DNA of 38,785 nucleotides from Methanosarcinales archaeon (GTDB taxonomy: Archaea > Halobacteriota > Methanosarcinia > Methanosarcinales > Methanosarcinaceae): positions 1-38,785 of the forward strand of contig JAIRKA010000037.1 in NCBI GenBank assembly GCA_031260345.1. The letters run 5' to 3'. Positions within the stretch are counted from its first letter, which is position 1. Each line of letters starts with the position of its first letter. Position numbers and translations under genes: made by a program. The notes under the pieces were generated by a model. It did no database searches, was not told where the DNA came from, and worked only from the letters and a program-made list of their open reading frames with translations. Below, piece after piece: positions 9,194-18,553 of this stretch.

Positions 9194-9761
9194 TCACCTC
9201 TTCAATGAAAATATGATAAGAGGATTCACCTGTTCTATTCCTTTTAGCAGCACATTTCCGTTTAATGATTTTATCAATTAAAGAGGATTTTTCAGTACCT
9301 GATAAACGGTCAAACTTTGCATATGCATCACTGTTTCGAGTTGGCAATTGATTCCATGTATATTCGTTTGGTCCGTTACGTCTGATTATTGAGGAACCCG
9401 TATTATTTACAATAACAAAATCAATAGAGAATAAATAATTAGAAGAATTATTTTTGCATTTAACAGTTATCGCAGAAGTTGAGTCTTCAACTTTATCCTC
9501 TGGTTGCTTTATATTTTCAAATGCTCTGCAAAATGCATTTTTAATATCAGAAGGTGAATCTGTTACAGCATTTCCTAACAAGATTTGGTAATCCAAATCA
9601 TACATGCCATTCGTATCTTTAATAACTGTATTATGGTTTTTAGATCCAACCAATTTAGGTGTAAATGGTATACTAAGTTGAGAAGAAACTTTCTTTAAAA
9701 GACCTTCAGCTACATTTTGAGCGATTTGACTATTTTCAGATGTCACACGTTCACAATTCAT
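9177..9761 (-). CDS. Nucleotidyltransferase-fold protein, probable partner of the HEPN-like gene
   Basis: About 194 residues from ATG 9761, preferred over the track start 9773 (a TTG) because GGTGAT lies 4 nt upstream of ATG 9761. The sequence shows the polymerase-beta type nucleotidyltransferase pattern: LVGSK (GS motif), about 14 residues later YDLDYQIL (DxD), and a third acidic strand FSIDFVIV near residue 120. In MNT-HEPN modules such enzymes adenylylate and silence the HEPN toxin; this protein is longer than the minimal MNTs of about 100-150 residues and could instead resemble larger CD-NTase/OAS-like enzymes. Its stop (TGA, 9179-9177) overlaps the beginning of the HEPN-like frame, suggesting translational coupling. 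Codon use is AT-rich, consistent with an acquired accessory gene. Confidence 0.65.
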   Translation of the reverse strand: MNCERVTSENSQIAQNVAEGLLKKVSSQLSIPFTPKLVGSKNHNTVIKDTNGMYDLDYQILLGNAVTDSPSDIKNAFCRAFENIKQPEDKVEDSTSAITVKCKNNSSNYLFSIDFVIVNNTGSSIIRRNGPNEYTWNQLPTRNSDAYAKFDRLSGTEKSSLIDKIIKRKCAAKRNRTGESSYHIFIEEVNNHRS

Positions 9762-9862
9762 ATTAATCACCAATAAATAATAATTAATCTAAGTAATATA
9801 TTTTTGGTCCTTCTTTTTGATTGACTGCGTTGCTACATGCATCTGCTCTTTTTTATCACATC

Positions 9863-9880
9863 CGTTCGCTTACGCGAACG
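9863..9880. repeat. Perfect short hairpin (CGTTCGC-TTAC-GCGAACG)
   Basis: A 7-bp perfect stem with a 4-nt loop in the 268-base gap between the nucleotidyltransferase gene start and the elp3 end. It sits about 150 bases past the elp3 stop codon, outside an obvious U-tract, so its role is unknown. Confidence 0.5.
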
Positions 9881-10029
9881 TGACTTTCGTTGCCCTTCCA
9901 TTTTTGTTTCCGCTGTAGCATTACTGTTTCCACTCGGCAACAGCCCGCTACGCGCGAGCCGCACCAATTATAAAGAAATAAAATGAAACGGGAACCTTGA
10001 CTTTTCAAAAAACAAAGACGAGAAACAAA

Positions 10030-11790
10030 TCACAACTTCTTCGTCATGTAAACGCCGTCAAACGCGTAACCGTATTTTCTGTAATATTCACGAACGCCGA
10101 TGCCGCTGATAACTGAAATTTTATCATAGCCGCCATCAATCGCAATTTCTTCCGCTTTTTGAATCAGTTCTTTGCCGTAGCCGCGGTGCTGCCATGATCG
10201 GTTGTTGTCGGCCAGCGGCGCCGTCAGCGTGTCGGCAGTTTCACCGAGCGGCGTGAGCGATCCGTAAACGTGAAGTTCACGAATGAGCGCCGCGTTTTTG
10301 AGCTCCGGCCGGTGCGGGCGGTTTGGGAAACGAAGGCGAATGAAACCGATTAAAACATCGGCTTTCAAATCTTCAAAAGAAATGAAATGCTCTAAACCGC
10401 CGCAGCATTCATACTTTTCGATATAAAGGCTGATATTTTCAGGACTGGGCGGATTGTTTTTCAGGATATTGTGACCGACTTCGCGGCAACGGACACACAT
10501 GCATTTTCCGCCGCGGGCGTGAAGCAATTTTTCGGCTTCCTGACGGATATTGCTCTTTTTAATTCCCGCCAAAATCTGATCCGCCGGAATATCACGCTGA
10601 ATTCGCTGAAGGCGCGTCCATTTCGGCAAAATCTCTTTGATTTTAGAAATCAGCTCGGGACCGTTTTCGTCATTGAGCGGAGAAAACTTACCGTTTTGCC
10701 ATAATTTATGAAGCTCCGTTCCTTCCGTCACGAGGGTCGGATAAATTTTCAAATAATCCGGCTTGAAATCGGGATTTTCAAAAAGTGCTTTGAATCCTTC
10801 AATATCACGACCAGGATCCGTATCGAAAAGACCGGGCATCATATGAAAACCGACTTTAAACGCGCTGTCCCGAAGACGACGGTTGGCGTCAACTGTTTCT
10901 TGAACCGTATGTCCGCGATTCATTTTCAAAAGAACGTCTTCAAAGACACTTTGAACCCCGAGCTCGACTTTTGTTCCGCCGATCTTTAAAAATTCGTCAA
11001 TGTGCTCCTCTTTCGCCCAATCGGGGCGCGTCTCAAGCGTCATACCGACATTTCTGACATAAGCCGTTTCATTTGCTTTTTGAACATCTTCAAGCGAAAT
11101 AAACGGATAAACGGAATGAATTGAATCAATCGAATGACAACTTGGAAGGGAATTCGGAAAGCAACTTGGAAGATAACTCTGAACTTCAGTACGCCACAAC
11201 GGCATCCCCGATTCGCTGACGGGTGCGTCGTGATCGTTCATTGCTTCCAGACAGCGCTTCACAAACCACTCCTGATAATCAATGGAACGGGCTGAAAATG
11301 TGCCGCCCATAACGATCAATTCCGCTTTTGAAACGTCGTGGCCGATTGTATTCAGCTGCTTCAGCCTGGAACTGACCTGCGCGTACGGGTCAAACTGAAA
11401 TTCAAAAGCGCGCATCGCTGCCGGCTCACGCCCCATGTAACTTTGCGGCGACTCAAATACAGAGTCGGGGCCGCCGGGGCAAGGCAGGCATTTGCCGTGC
11501 GGACAGGGAGCTGGAGATGTCATTGCAGCAATAACCGCAACGCCCGAAATCGTCCGAACCGGTTTTCTTTGAAGGACGTCGCGGACCGCTTTCTGTTCTT
11601 TCGGATTCCCCCGAAGAATGATGTCGCCGTTGCTCGGGAGCGTTGAAAGCCCGTATTTCTTACAAACTTTTTTCTTCATTTTGGCGAGATCTTTTTCCGT
11701 TTCAAATTCGCCCGCAACCGCGCAGAGAAGAATCTCGCGACAAGCGGCATTGAATTTTTCATCAGATTTATCAAATTCCTGATAACTCAT
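10030..11790 (-). CDS. elp3: tRNA U34 carboxymethyltransferase Elp3 (radical SAM / GNAT)
   Basis: Adds the carboxymethyl group to wobble uridine 34 of tRNAs from acetyl-CoA using a 5'-deoxyadenosyl radical. The 586 residues comprise an N-terminal helical region, a radical SAM core with the Elp3-type cluster motif CPHGKCLPC (Cys96, Cys101, Cys104), and a C-terminal GNAT acetyltransferase domain from about residue 430 ending in the acetyl-CoA loop QHRGYGKELI. Length and domain order are standard. GGTGA lies 4 nt before ATG 11790; stop TGA. Divergent from mer across a 160-base promoter region. Confidence 0.95.
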   Translation of the reverse strand: MSYQEFDKSDEKFNAACREILLCAVAGEFETEKDLAKMKKKVCKKYGLSTLPSNGDIILRGNPKEQKAVRDVLQRKPVRTISGVAVIAAMTSPAPCPHGKCLPCPGGPDSVFESPQSYMGREPAAMRAFEFQFDPYAQVSSRLKQLNTIGHDVSKAELIVMGGTFSARSIDYQEWFVKRCLEAMNDHDAPVSESGMPLWRTEVQSYLPSCFPNSLPSCHSIDSIHSVYPFISLEDVQKANETAYVRNVGMTLETRPDWAKEEHIDEFLKIGGTKVELGVQSVFEDVLLKMNRGHTVQETVDANRRLRDSAFKVGFHMMPGLFDTDPGRDIEGFKALFENPDFKPDYLKIYPTLVTEGTELHKLWQNGKFSPLNDENGPELISKIKEILPKWTRLQRIQRDIPADQILAGIKKSNIRQEAEKLLHARGGKCMCVRCREVGHNILKNNPPSPENISLYIEKYECCGGLEHFISFEDLKADVLIGFIRLRFPNRPHRPELKNAALIRELHVYGSLTPLGETADTLTAPLADNNRSWQHRGYGKELIQKAEEIAIDGGYDKISVISGIGVREYYRKYGYAFDGVYMTKKL

Positions 11791-11880
11791 TTTCTCACCA
11801 AATTCATAAAGAAATCTGAATGTCAGGCAGCAGCCTTTAGTAATTTAAGATTTCGGAAAAATATGTGTCACTTATGTAAT

Positions 11881-11891
11881 AAATATATAAG
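11881..11891 (+). promoter_or_regulatory. TATA box for mer
   Basis: AAATATATAAG lies 60 bases upstream of the mer start codon, which would give a 5' leader of roughly 35-40 nt. It is the best TATA match in the elp3-mer divergent gap. Confidence 0.5.
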
Positions 11892-11911
11892 TTCCGTTAC
11901 TGTAATAATAA

Positions 11912-12952
<1,041 letters not shown>

Positions 12953-12980
12953 AAAAGGAAAAATCATTGGAGTTTAAAAA

Positions 12981-13496
12981 ATGAAAAGAGCATTTTATGT
13001 CGGGCGTTTTCAGCCTTTCCACTACGGTCATGAAAAGATATTAAAAACGATTTCTGAAGAAGTGGATGAAGTCGTCATCGGAATCGGAAGCGCGCAAAAA
13101 AGCCACACAATCCGTGATCCTTTTACGGCCGGCGAGCGCGTTGAAATGGTTCTCAAATCGCTTGAAACTTTTCCGATCCGCCATTACATTATTCCACTTC
13201 AGGACGTTGAATACAATGCGCTTTGGGTGCCGCATGTCAAATCCATGTCTCCGAAATTTGACGTTGCTTATTCCAACAACCCGCTTGTCATTCAGCTTTT
13301 TATGGAAGCAGGCATTGAAGTCCGCCGCACCGCAATGCATGAGCGCAGCATTTATTCGGGAACAGCTATCCGTGAATCAATGATTGAAAGCAAAAACAGA
13401 GAATGGGCAGGGTATGTACCGCCGTCAGTTGCCGAGGTCATTGATGAAATCAGCGGAATCTGCCGAATCAAAAGATTGGCCGGAAACGATGACTGA
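12981..13496 (+). CDS. nadM: Nicotinamide-nucleotide adenylyltransferase (archaeal NadM type)
   Basis: Joins NMN and ATP to form NAD+. The 171-residue protein starts with the nucleotidyltransferase HxGH signature (YVGRFQPFHYGHEKIL) and carries the second ATP-binding motif as YSGTAIRESM near residue 130, both diagnostic of archaeal NMN adenylyltransferase. GGAG lies 9 nt upstream. The 28-base gap after mer suggests co-transcription. It converges with pheT, with only 57 bases between the stop codons and no clear hairpin there. Stop TGA. Confidence 0.94.
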   Translation: MKRAFYVGRFQPFHYGHEKILKTISEEVDEVVIGIGSAQKSHTIRDPFTAGERVEMVLKSLETFPIRHYIIPLQDVEYNALWVPHVKSMSPKFDVAYSNNPLVIQLFMEAGIEVRRTAMHERSIYSGTAIRESMIESKNREWAGYVPPSVAEVIDEISGICRIKRLAGNDD

Positions 13497-13553
13497 AGCG
13501 ATTGATTGTTTCAAAAAAAAATCAGAAAATAAAATTATTGAGATATGTCTTTT

Positions 13554-15197
13554 TCAGAAAATCAAAGACATATCCGCTTCAAAGCCGATGACCGCGTAAC
13601 CGAGCTCAAAAGCTGTTACAACGCCGGGGTGAAGCTCTCCGAAAACGCCGATTTTTTTATCACCGACATAAATATCCGCGGCTCTTCCGGACAGGAAAGC
13701 CGGATCATCCGACTCTCGGAGTTCATATTCCGTTTTCGTTTCTCTCAAAAACGCATCGACAGCTTCAGACATTTCCGTAAAGTTGGCGGCGTGGTGAATG
13801 GAAACGGCAGCGATTTTCTGTTTGTTTTTGCCGTTTACGGCGACTTCGCCGACTTCAAAAATCTTCTGCGGCAATTCTCTGTGACGGTTGAGCGCTAAAA
13901 TCTCAAGCAGTCCGGGAAGCAGCGTTGTTCGAATCATTGTCTGTTCTTCACTGATCGGGTGCATGACATAAGTCACGTCACTTGTAACGGGCCGGCGCAT
14001 ATTTTCAAAATGAATCTCTTCGCTTGTCAGCGTAAACGGCATGACTTGACTGTACCCGAGACTGATCATTGCTTCACAAGCAGAAAGCCTCGCAATTGAA
14101 AGCGGATGAGATTTTCCGGCCGTATAGATTTCAGGGAGTTTTGCTGGAATTTCAGCATAGCCGTAGCCGATCGCAACATCTTCAATGATATCGTTTCTGT
14201 GCAGAATGTCTGCGCGGTAAGCCGGAACGGAAACGTCAAACGTCATCGGGTTTTTAGAAATAGTTGCCGCGTCCAACCCCATTTTTGCGAGAGATTGAAT
14301 GACATCATCCGAGGACAACTCAAATCCGAGATGAGACTTAATTTCTTCAAGCGTTATCATATGAACGGACGGTTCCAAATTCGGGAGAATCGTTTTCGCG
14401 TCTTCAATGTCAGCGCTTTCGTCAATAATTCTGACGGCTTCAATAATTCCGCCGCGTTCGGCGAGCGCGGATACGACGATGTTCAGCGCTGTGTAAACTT
14501 CTTTGCTCGTGCCGGTGACGTCAATAAATAATTCTTTTGTTGATTCGGTGACGGTCGTCAATGTACCGTTAATAATCGGCGGGAACGACAAAATATTGCC
14601 GTTTGCGTCTTTAATAATCGGATATTTGTTCATCTCTTTGACAAGATGAGCGAATTTGACACCCTTGGCATGCTTTTCCAAAATTTCCGCCATTGTCATC
14701 TTCTCGGTATGGTCCAGCGGAACGAACGCGAAATCAGGCGATTCTGTCGTATATGTAAAAGGCGCTGTGATTCCGGTCATGTCGTGGACGCCGATGGATA
14801 CTTTTTTGCGGCCGCGGCCGAGTGCCCAGTGCAAGTCTTCCTGCAAATCCATTAACGATTTGATGGAAGCGGATGTAAAAGAAAGACCGCGGACGACGGC
14901 GCAGCCGAGAACGGGGCGCACTTCTTTCACTTCTTTTTTAATCGTGATTTCAACCTGCGGCGGCTGAACGGCATACTTTTGAAGTCCCGGAGAGAGGCCG
15001 AAGAAAGCTTTCATCGCGCGGGAGACACCTTCAACGCTGTAGAGGTCGGGGCGGTTTGGGAAAAATTCGATGTCGATCGTTTCTTCTCCGACACGTTCCA
15101 CTTCGGCGCCGATCATTGAAACGCTGTCAATAATTTTCTGCCGGCCGATGCCGGAAAGCGCCTCCAGATCCTTTGAATCAACGGTAATAACAGGCAT
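13554..15197 (-). CDS. pheT: Phenylalanyl-tRNA synthetase beta subunit (archaeal type)
   Basis: Non-catalytic beta chain of the alpha2-beta2 enzyme that charges tRNA-Phe; it holds the editing B3/4 domain. The 547 residues fit the short archaeal/eukaryotic form: N-terminal [16 protein letters not shown], the B1-like segment [20 protein letters not shown] with [10 protein letters not shown], a B3/4 domain in the first 270 residues, a B5 domain (about 275-345) and the catalytic-like core with [22 protein letters not shown]. No pheS is next to it. No Shine-Dalgarno is visible before ATG 15197, and a TATA-like CATTATTTATCC lies about 30 bases upstream, so the mRNA may be leaderless. Stop TGA. Confidence 0.94.
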   Translation of the reverse strand: MPVITVDSKDLEALSGIGRQKIIDSVSMIGAEVERVGEETIDIEFFPNRPDLYSVEGVSRAMKAFFGLSPGLQKYAVQPPQVEITIKKEVKEVRPVLGCAVVRGLSFTSASIKSLMDLQEDLHWALGRGRKKVSIGVHDMTGITAPFTYTTESPDFAFVPLDHTEKMTMAEILEKHAKGVKFAHLVKEMNKYPIIKDANGNILSFPPIINGTLTTVTESTKELFIDVTGTSKEVYTALNIVVSALAERGGIIEAVRIIDESADIEDAKTILPNLEPSVHMITLEEIKSHLGFELSSDDVIQSLAKMGLDAATISKNPMTFDVSVPAYRADILHRNDIIEDVAIGYGYAEIPAKLPEIYTAGKSHPLSIARLSACEAMISLGYSQVMPFTLTSEEIHFENMRRPVTSDVTYVMHPISEEQTMIRTTLLPGLLEILALNRHRELPQKIFEVGEVAVNGKNKQKIAAVSIHHAANFTEMSEAVDAFLRETKTEYELRESDDPAFLSGRAADIYVGDKKIGVFGELHPGVVTAFELGYAVIGFEADMSLIF

Positions 15198-15523
15198 AAT
15201 GAATCATATTTTGAGTGATGTAGGATAAATAATGTAAAAATATTCAATGAATCGGTTTTATTAAACGCTTTCTTTGATATATGAATTGTTCCGTTCAAAT
15301 TTTGCTCGCTTCGCTCACAATATTTCATAGCAAGGGGAGGGCGGTTTGAGTTTGAAAAATCGCTGCGCGATTTTTAGCGGCTGCCGCCGCGCGCGAGCCG
15401 CACAAATTTTAAAAAACGAATGAAAAAACCGGAAATGCTTTTACAAATCAAAAACAAAACCCGATACAGTAATAATAAAATAAAACAAAAAAGAAGAAAA
15501 AAGAAAAAGGCAGAAAACCTTTT
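15198..15523. other. Intergenic region between pheT and hacB
   Basis: 326 bases. It holds the putative pheT promoter (about 15222-15240), an imperfect repeat GCTCGCTTCGCTC at about 15303-15315, GC-rich dispersed element copy 3 (15377-15403) and an A-rich run before the hacB end. No gene seen. Confidence 0.55.
15377..15403 (+). repeat. GC-rich dispersed element (GCCGCGCGCGAGCCGCAC), best copy
   Basis: GCGGCT...AGCCGC flanks a CG-alternating core, so the element can also fold. Related copies lie at about 2088, 9943, 24898, 27505, 30968 and 34425, always outside genes. The copy at 34425-34451 (inverted) is nearly identical over about 25 bases. Confidence 0.7.
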
Positions 15524-16033
15524 TCAGTCAAGCTTAAAGCCTTTATTCTTCTCAATATGAGCGACCAAGCCGCCGTCATTGAGAATTGTGATCATCGCAG
15601 CAGGCAGCGGTGAAAATGTCAGCACAATGCCTTTCGTCACGTCTTTAATCGTGCCGCCTTCCAAATCGACTTCCAATTGGTCGCCTTCATCAATCTGATC
15701 GGTATCGCAGATCAAAACCGGCAAGCCGACATTGATTGCGTTCCTGTAGAAAATGCGGGCGAAAGATTTTGCCAAAACGGCGCTGACACCTGCCATTTTA
15801 ATGATTGTCGGTGCATGTTCGCGGGATGAACCGAGACCGAAGTTGTTTCCGGCAACAACGAAGTCGCCTTTCTGAACTTTTTTGGCGAATTCGGGATCGG
15901 CGTCTTCTAAAACGTGTTTGGCAAGTTCGGGAAGGTTTGTTCTTAAGTGAAACAAGCGCCCGGGCGCGATGTGGTCAGTACTGATGTCGTCACCGAATTT
16001 GAAAGCTTTGCCTTTGTAAACTGATTCTGTCAT
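15524..16033 (-). CDS. hacB: Homoaconitase / isopropylmalate isomerase small subunit, homoaconitase-like
   Basis: Small subunit of an aconitase-family hydro-lyase. The 169-residue swivel domain has GDDISTDHIAPGR, the active-site motif GLGSSREHAP and FARIFYRNAINVGLP. Methanogens have two such enzymes: isopropylmalate/citramalate isomerase for Leu/Ile, and homoaconitase for the 2-oxosuberate part of coenzyme B. The substrate loop reads FHLRT (Arg31-Thr32); from memory an LRT-type loop marks the homoaconitase small subunit (YLRT in MJ1271) whereas isopropylmalate isomerase has YLV, so homoaconitase is preferred. ATG 16033 directly abuts the TAA of the large-subunit gene, so the pair is one operon. 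Stop TGA. Confidence 0.85.
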   Translation of the reverse strand: MTESVYKGKAFKFGDDISTDHIAPGRLFHLRTNLPELAKHVLEDADPEFAKKVQKGDFVVAGNNFGLGSSREHAPTIIKMAGVSAVLAKSFARIFYRNAINVGLPVLICDTDQIDEGDQLEVDLEGGTIKDVTKGIVLTFSPLPAAMITILNDGGLVAHIEKNKGFKLD

Positions 16034-17296
16034 TTAAATCACCTTGCGTGGGTCAGCAATAACGCCTGCAATTGCTGTTGCAGCAGCGACGGCCGGAGAG
16101 CCGAGGTAAATGAAGCCTTCCGTGTTGCCCATTCGGCCCTGGAAGTTCCTGTTCTGCGTTGCAAGGCAGGCTTCGCCGTCAGCGAGAGCGCCTTCGTGAA
16201 CGCCGACACACGGGCCGCAGCCGGGCGCCAGAATGATCGCGCCTGCTTTAATAAATGTTTCAATGTAGCCTTTCTGAACAGCTTCCAAAAAGATCTCCTT
16301 GGAGGCCGGAACAACAATCAAGCGGGTGTCGGGATGTCTGACTTTGCCTTCCAGCATCTTGGCGGCAACTTCGAGGTCGTCAATTCTGCCGTTTGTACAA
16401 GTGCCGATAAATACCTGATCGATTTTGATTCCCGCAACTTCGCCAACCGTTGCTGTGTTGTCCACCGTGTGCGGCTTTGAAATGGTCGGTTCAAGCTTGG
16501 AAATGTCAATATCAATGACGCGTTCGTATTCTGCTCCCGGATCGGCTTTAATTTCCATGTATTTATCGCCGCGGCCGCGCCCTTCAAGATAAGCTTTCGT
16601 GGTCGCGTCGGTTTCAAAAAGACCGGCTTTGGCACCGGCTTCGACAGCCATGTTTGAAAGCGTAAATCTCTCGGACATCGTCATTTTTTCAACGGCTTCG
16701 CCGCGGAATTCAAGTGATTTGTAAGTTGCGCCGTCTGCACCGATGAGACCGATTAAATGAAGAATTAAGTCTTTTGCATAAACACCTTTTTGGAACTTTC
16801 CGGTCACATTGATCAGGAAAGTTTCGGGAACGCGGAACCAGGTTTTGCCGAGCGCAATGCCGACAGCGACGTCTGTCGAGCCCATGCCGGTTGCGAATGA
16901 GCCGAGCGCGCCGGATGTACAAGTGTGGGAGTCGGCGCCGATTAAAATATCCCCGGGATTGACATAAGATTCAACCAAACGCTGGTGGCAAACACCTTCA
17001 CCGGCATCGGAAAGTTGAGCGCCCGTTTTCTTGGAAAAAGTTCTGAGAATCGTGTGCGCATTGGATAAGTCTTTCTGCGGGCTCGGAGCAGCGTGGTCAA
17101 TGAATAAAACGGTTCTGTCGGGGTTTGCCGCCTGAACCAAATTCATCTTTTCAAGCTGCTGAACGGCAAGCGGCCCAGTTCCGTCCTGAACAGCGGTCAC
17201 ATCAACATTTACAATTGTAATGTCGCCGGCGTACACGTCTTTGCCTGCACGCCCACTGATAATCTTTTCAGCTAATGTTTGCGGTTTTTGTGCCAT
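16034..17296 (-). CDS. hacA: Homoaconitase / isopropylmalate isomerase large subunit
   Basis: Large [4Fe-4S] subunit, 420 residues from ATG 17296; the track start 17302 is a TTG overlapping the ribosome binding site GTGAT, which lies 5 nt before ATG 17296. The iron-sulfur cysteines are visible in IGTCTNGR and APGCGPCVG, and the family motifs GADSHTCTSGALG and TGMGSTDVAV are intact. It acts with the adjacent small subunit. Large subunits of the Leu/Ile and coenzyme B enzymes are hard to tell apart, so the assignment rests on the small-subunit loop; leuC is the alternative. Stop TAA, immediately followed by the start of the next gene. Confidence 0.88.
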   Translation of the reverse strand: MAQKPQTLAEKIISGRAGKDVYAGDITIVNVDVTAVQDGTGPLAVQQLEKMNLVQAANPDRTVLFIDHAAPSPQKDLSNAHTILRTFSKKTGAQLSDAGEGVCHQRLVESYVNPGDILIGADSHTCTSGALGSFATGMGSTDVAVGIALGKTWFRVPETFLINVTGKFQKGVYAKDLILHLIGLIGADGATYKSLEFRGEAVEKMTMSERFTLSNMAVEAGAKAGLFETDATTKAYLEGRGRGDKYMEIKADPGAEYERVIDIDISKLEPTISKPHTVDNTATVGEVAGIKIDQVFIGTCTNGRIDDLEVAAKMLEGKVRHPDTRLIVVPASKEIFLEAVQKGYIETFIKAGAIILAPGCGPCVGVHEGALADGEACLATQNRNFQGRMGNTEGFIYLGSPAVAAATAIAGVIADPRKVI

Positions 17297-17499
17297 AATC
17301 AATCACATTTCAAAAATAATGAACAGATAAAAAGAAAACGGTAAGCGGAAAAACACTCCCGTATAGACATATATTCTGTTTTGAATAAGTCAACTGACTT
17401 TAAATATAAAATAGTATTGGAAAAGGCGGCATTGAATCATATTTCTCATATTTTTGATGATGAAAAGAGTATCGAAAAATAATAAAAATGAACAGCAAA

Positions 17500-18315
17500 T
17501 TATTTTTCAAATGCCAGCATTTTCTTGGCTTTGTGATAACAATTTTCAAATAAACCTTGATGGCCACCGTTCAGCTGAATAACATTGAGTTTGTATTTAT
17601 CGGCAAAATCTTGAATATTTTTTTCAACATTCGGCGTATAATGAAGCCCTGTTTCAAGACAAGCGACTTGTTTGTATCCGGAGGCTTCAAACATGTATTT
17701 GTTCAGCTCATACATTTGCTGATCGGTAAACCCGGAAGCTGCTTGCCCGAAACCAAAGAAGCCTTCGGCAGAGTAAGAAGCATACATGGGTGTCATAATA
17801 AAAGTGCCGACACCGTTAAAACTTTTCAGAACTTTGGCGTATTCTGCGCGCCCGCCAAGTGCGCCGCCGATGCAGTCGTCAATGACAATGCCGTCTTTAT
17901 CCCTGAGAATGACAACCGGGCAAAATTCATTTTTGAAGTCCTGTTCAACATTCCCCAAAACATTGCCGCAAAGGCCGTAAAACAGGAAAATCAAATCCGT
18001 TTTGGGCGTAAAAATCGGGATGCATTCATAGACGCGCTTTTGCAATATTTTCGGTGTTTCATGAAGTCCCAAGTCTAACTGCCAAACAATAAGCGTTAAA
18101 GAATCGTTTGAAACGGGAGAATCACGATTTAAATCCGGCAAATCCTCAATTTGAGCAAGCCGATAAGAAATTCCAAGGCTGTTTAATTTTTGAATAAACT
18201 CTTTATGCTCACCGTTTTCAATCACGACAACATCGGAAATATCCGAATCTCTCTGAATCAAATATACAATTTCATCCTGAAGCATTTTGCAGGCTAAAAT
18301 ACCCATTACGGCCAT
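17500..18315 (-). CDS. DUF1638 family protein (paralogue 1)
   Basis: Member of DUF1638, a family of unknown function found mostly in methanogens and methylotrophic anaerobes, often (from memory) near corrinoid methyltransferase genes. The track begins at 18372, but ATG 18315 (MAVMGILACKM) aligns with the start of the downstream-numbered paralogue and has GTGAG upstream, giving about 271 residues. Family hallmarks: ACKMLQDEIVYLI, FLFYGLCGNVLG, LRDKDGIVIDDCIGGALGG and the C-terminal LNGGHQGLFENCYHKAK. The repeated conserved Cys in ACKM, GLCGN and DDCIG hint at metal or corrinoid binding, which is inference. No partner gene identifies its role. Stop TAA. Confidence 0.82.
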   Translation of the reverse strand: MAVMGILACKMLQDEIVYLIQRDSDISDVVVIENGEHKEFIQKLNSLGISYRLAQIEDLPDLNRDSPVSNDSLTLIVWQLDLGLHETPKILQKRVYECIPIFTPKTDLIFLFYGLCGNVLGNVEQDFKNEFCPVVILRDKDGIVIDDCIGGALGGRAEYAKVLKSFNGVGTFIMTPMYASYSAEGFFGFGQAASGFTDQQMYELNKYMFEASGYKQVACLETGLHYTPNVEKNIQDFADKYKLNVIQLNGGHQGLFENCYHKAKKMLAFEK

Positions 18316-18553
18316 ATTTACACGCTCACGTAAGCTGAACTCAATTTCAGCTGTATCGGTTTTAGACCACACTTTTCGTTTTTAACACCGTTTTTTACAA
18401 CAAACATTAGGCAATAGGAATTAATGATACATTAAGTTATGTCACCGTAATGCACAGGCGGCATCGAGCGCAAACGGCACGCTTTTCAAAAAAAATATCA
18501 AAAGACGATGCTCGATTTTACTGAAAAAAAACAAGAACTAAAAAAATCTTATA

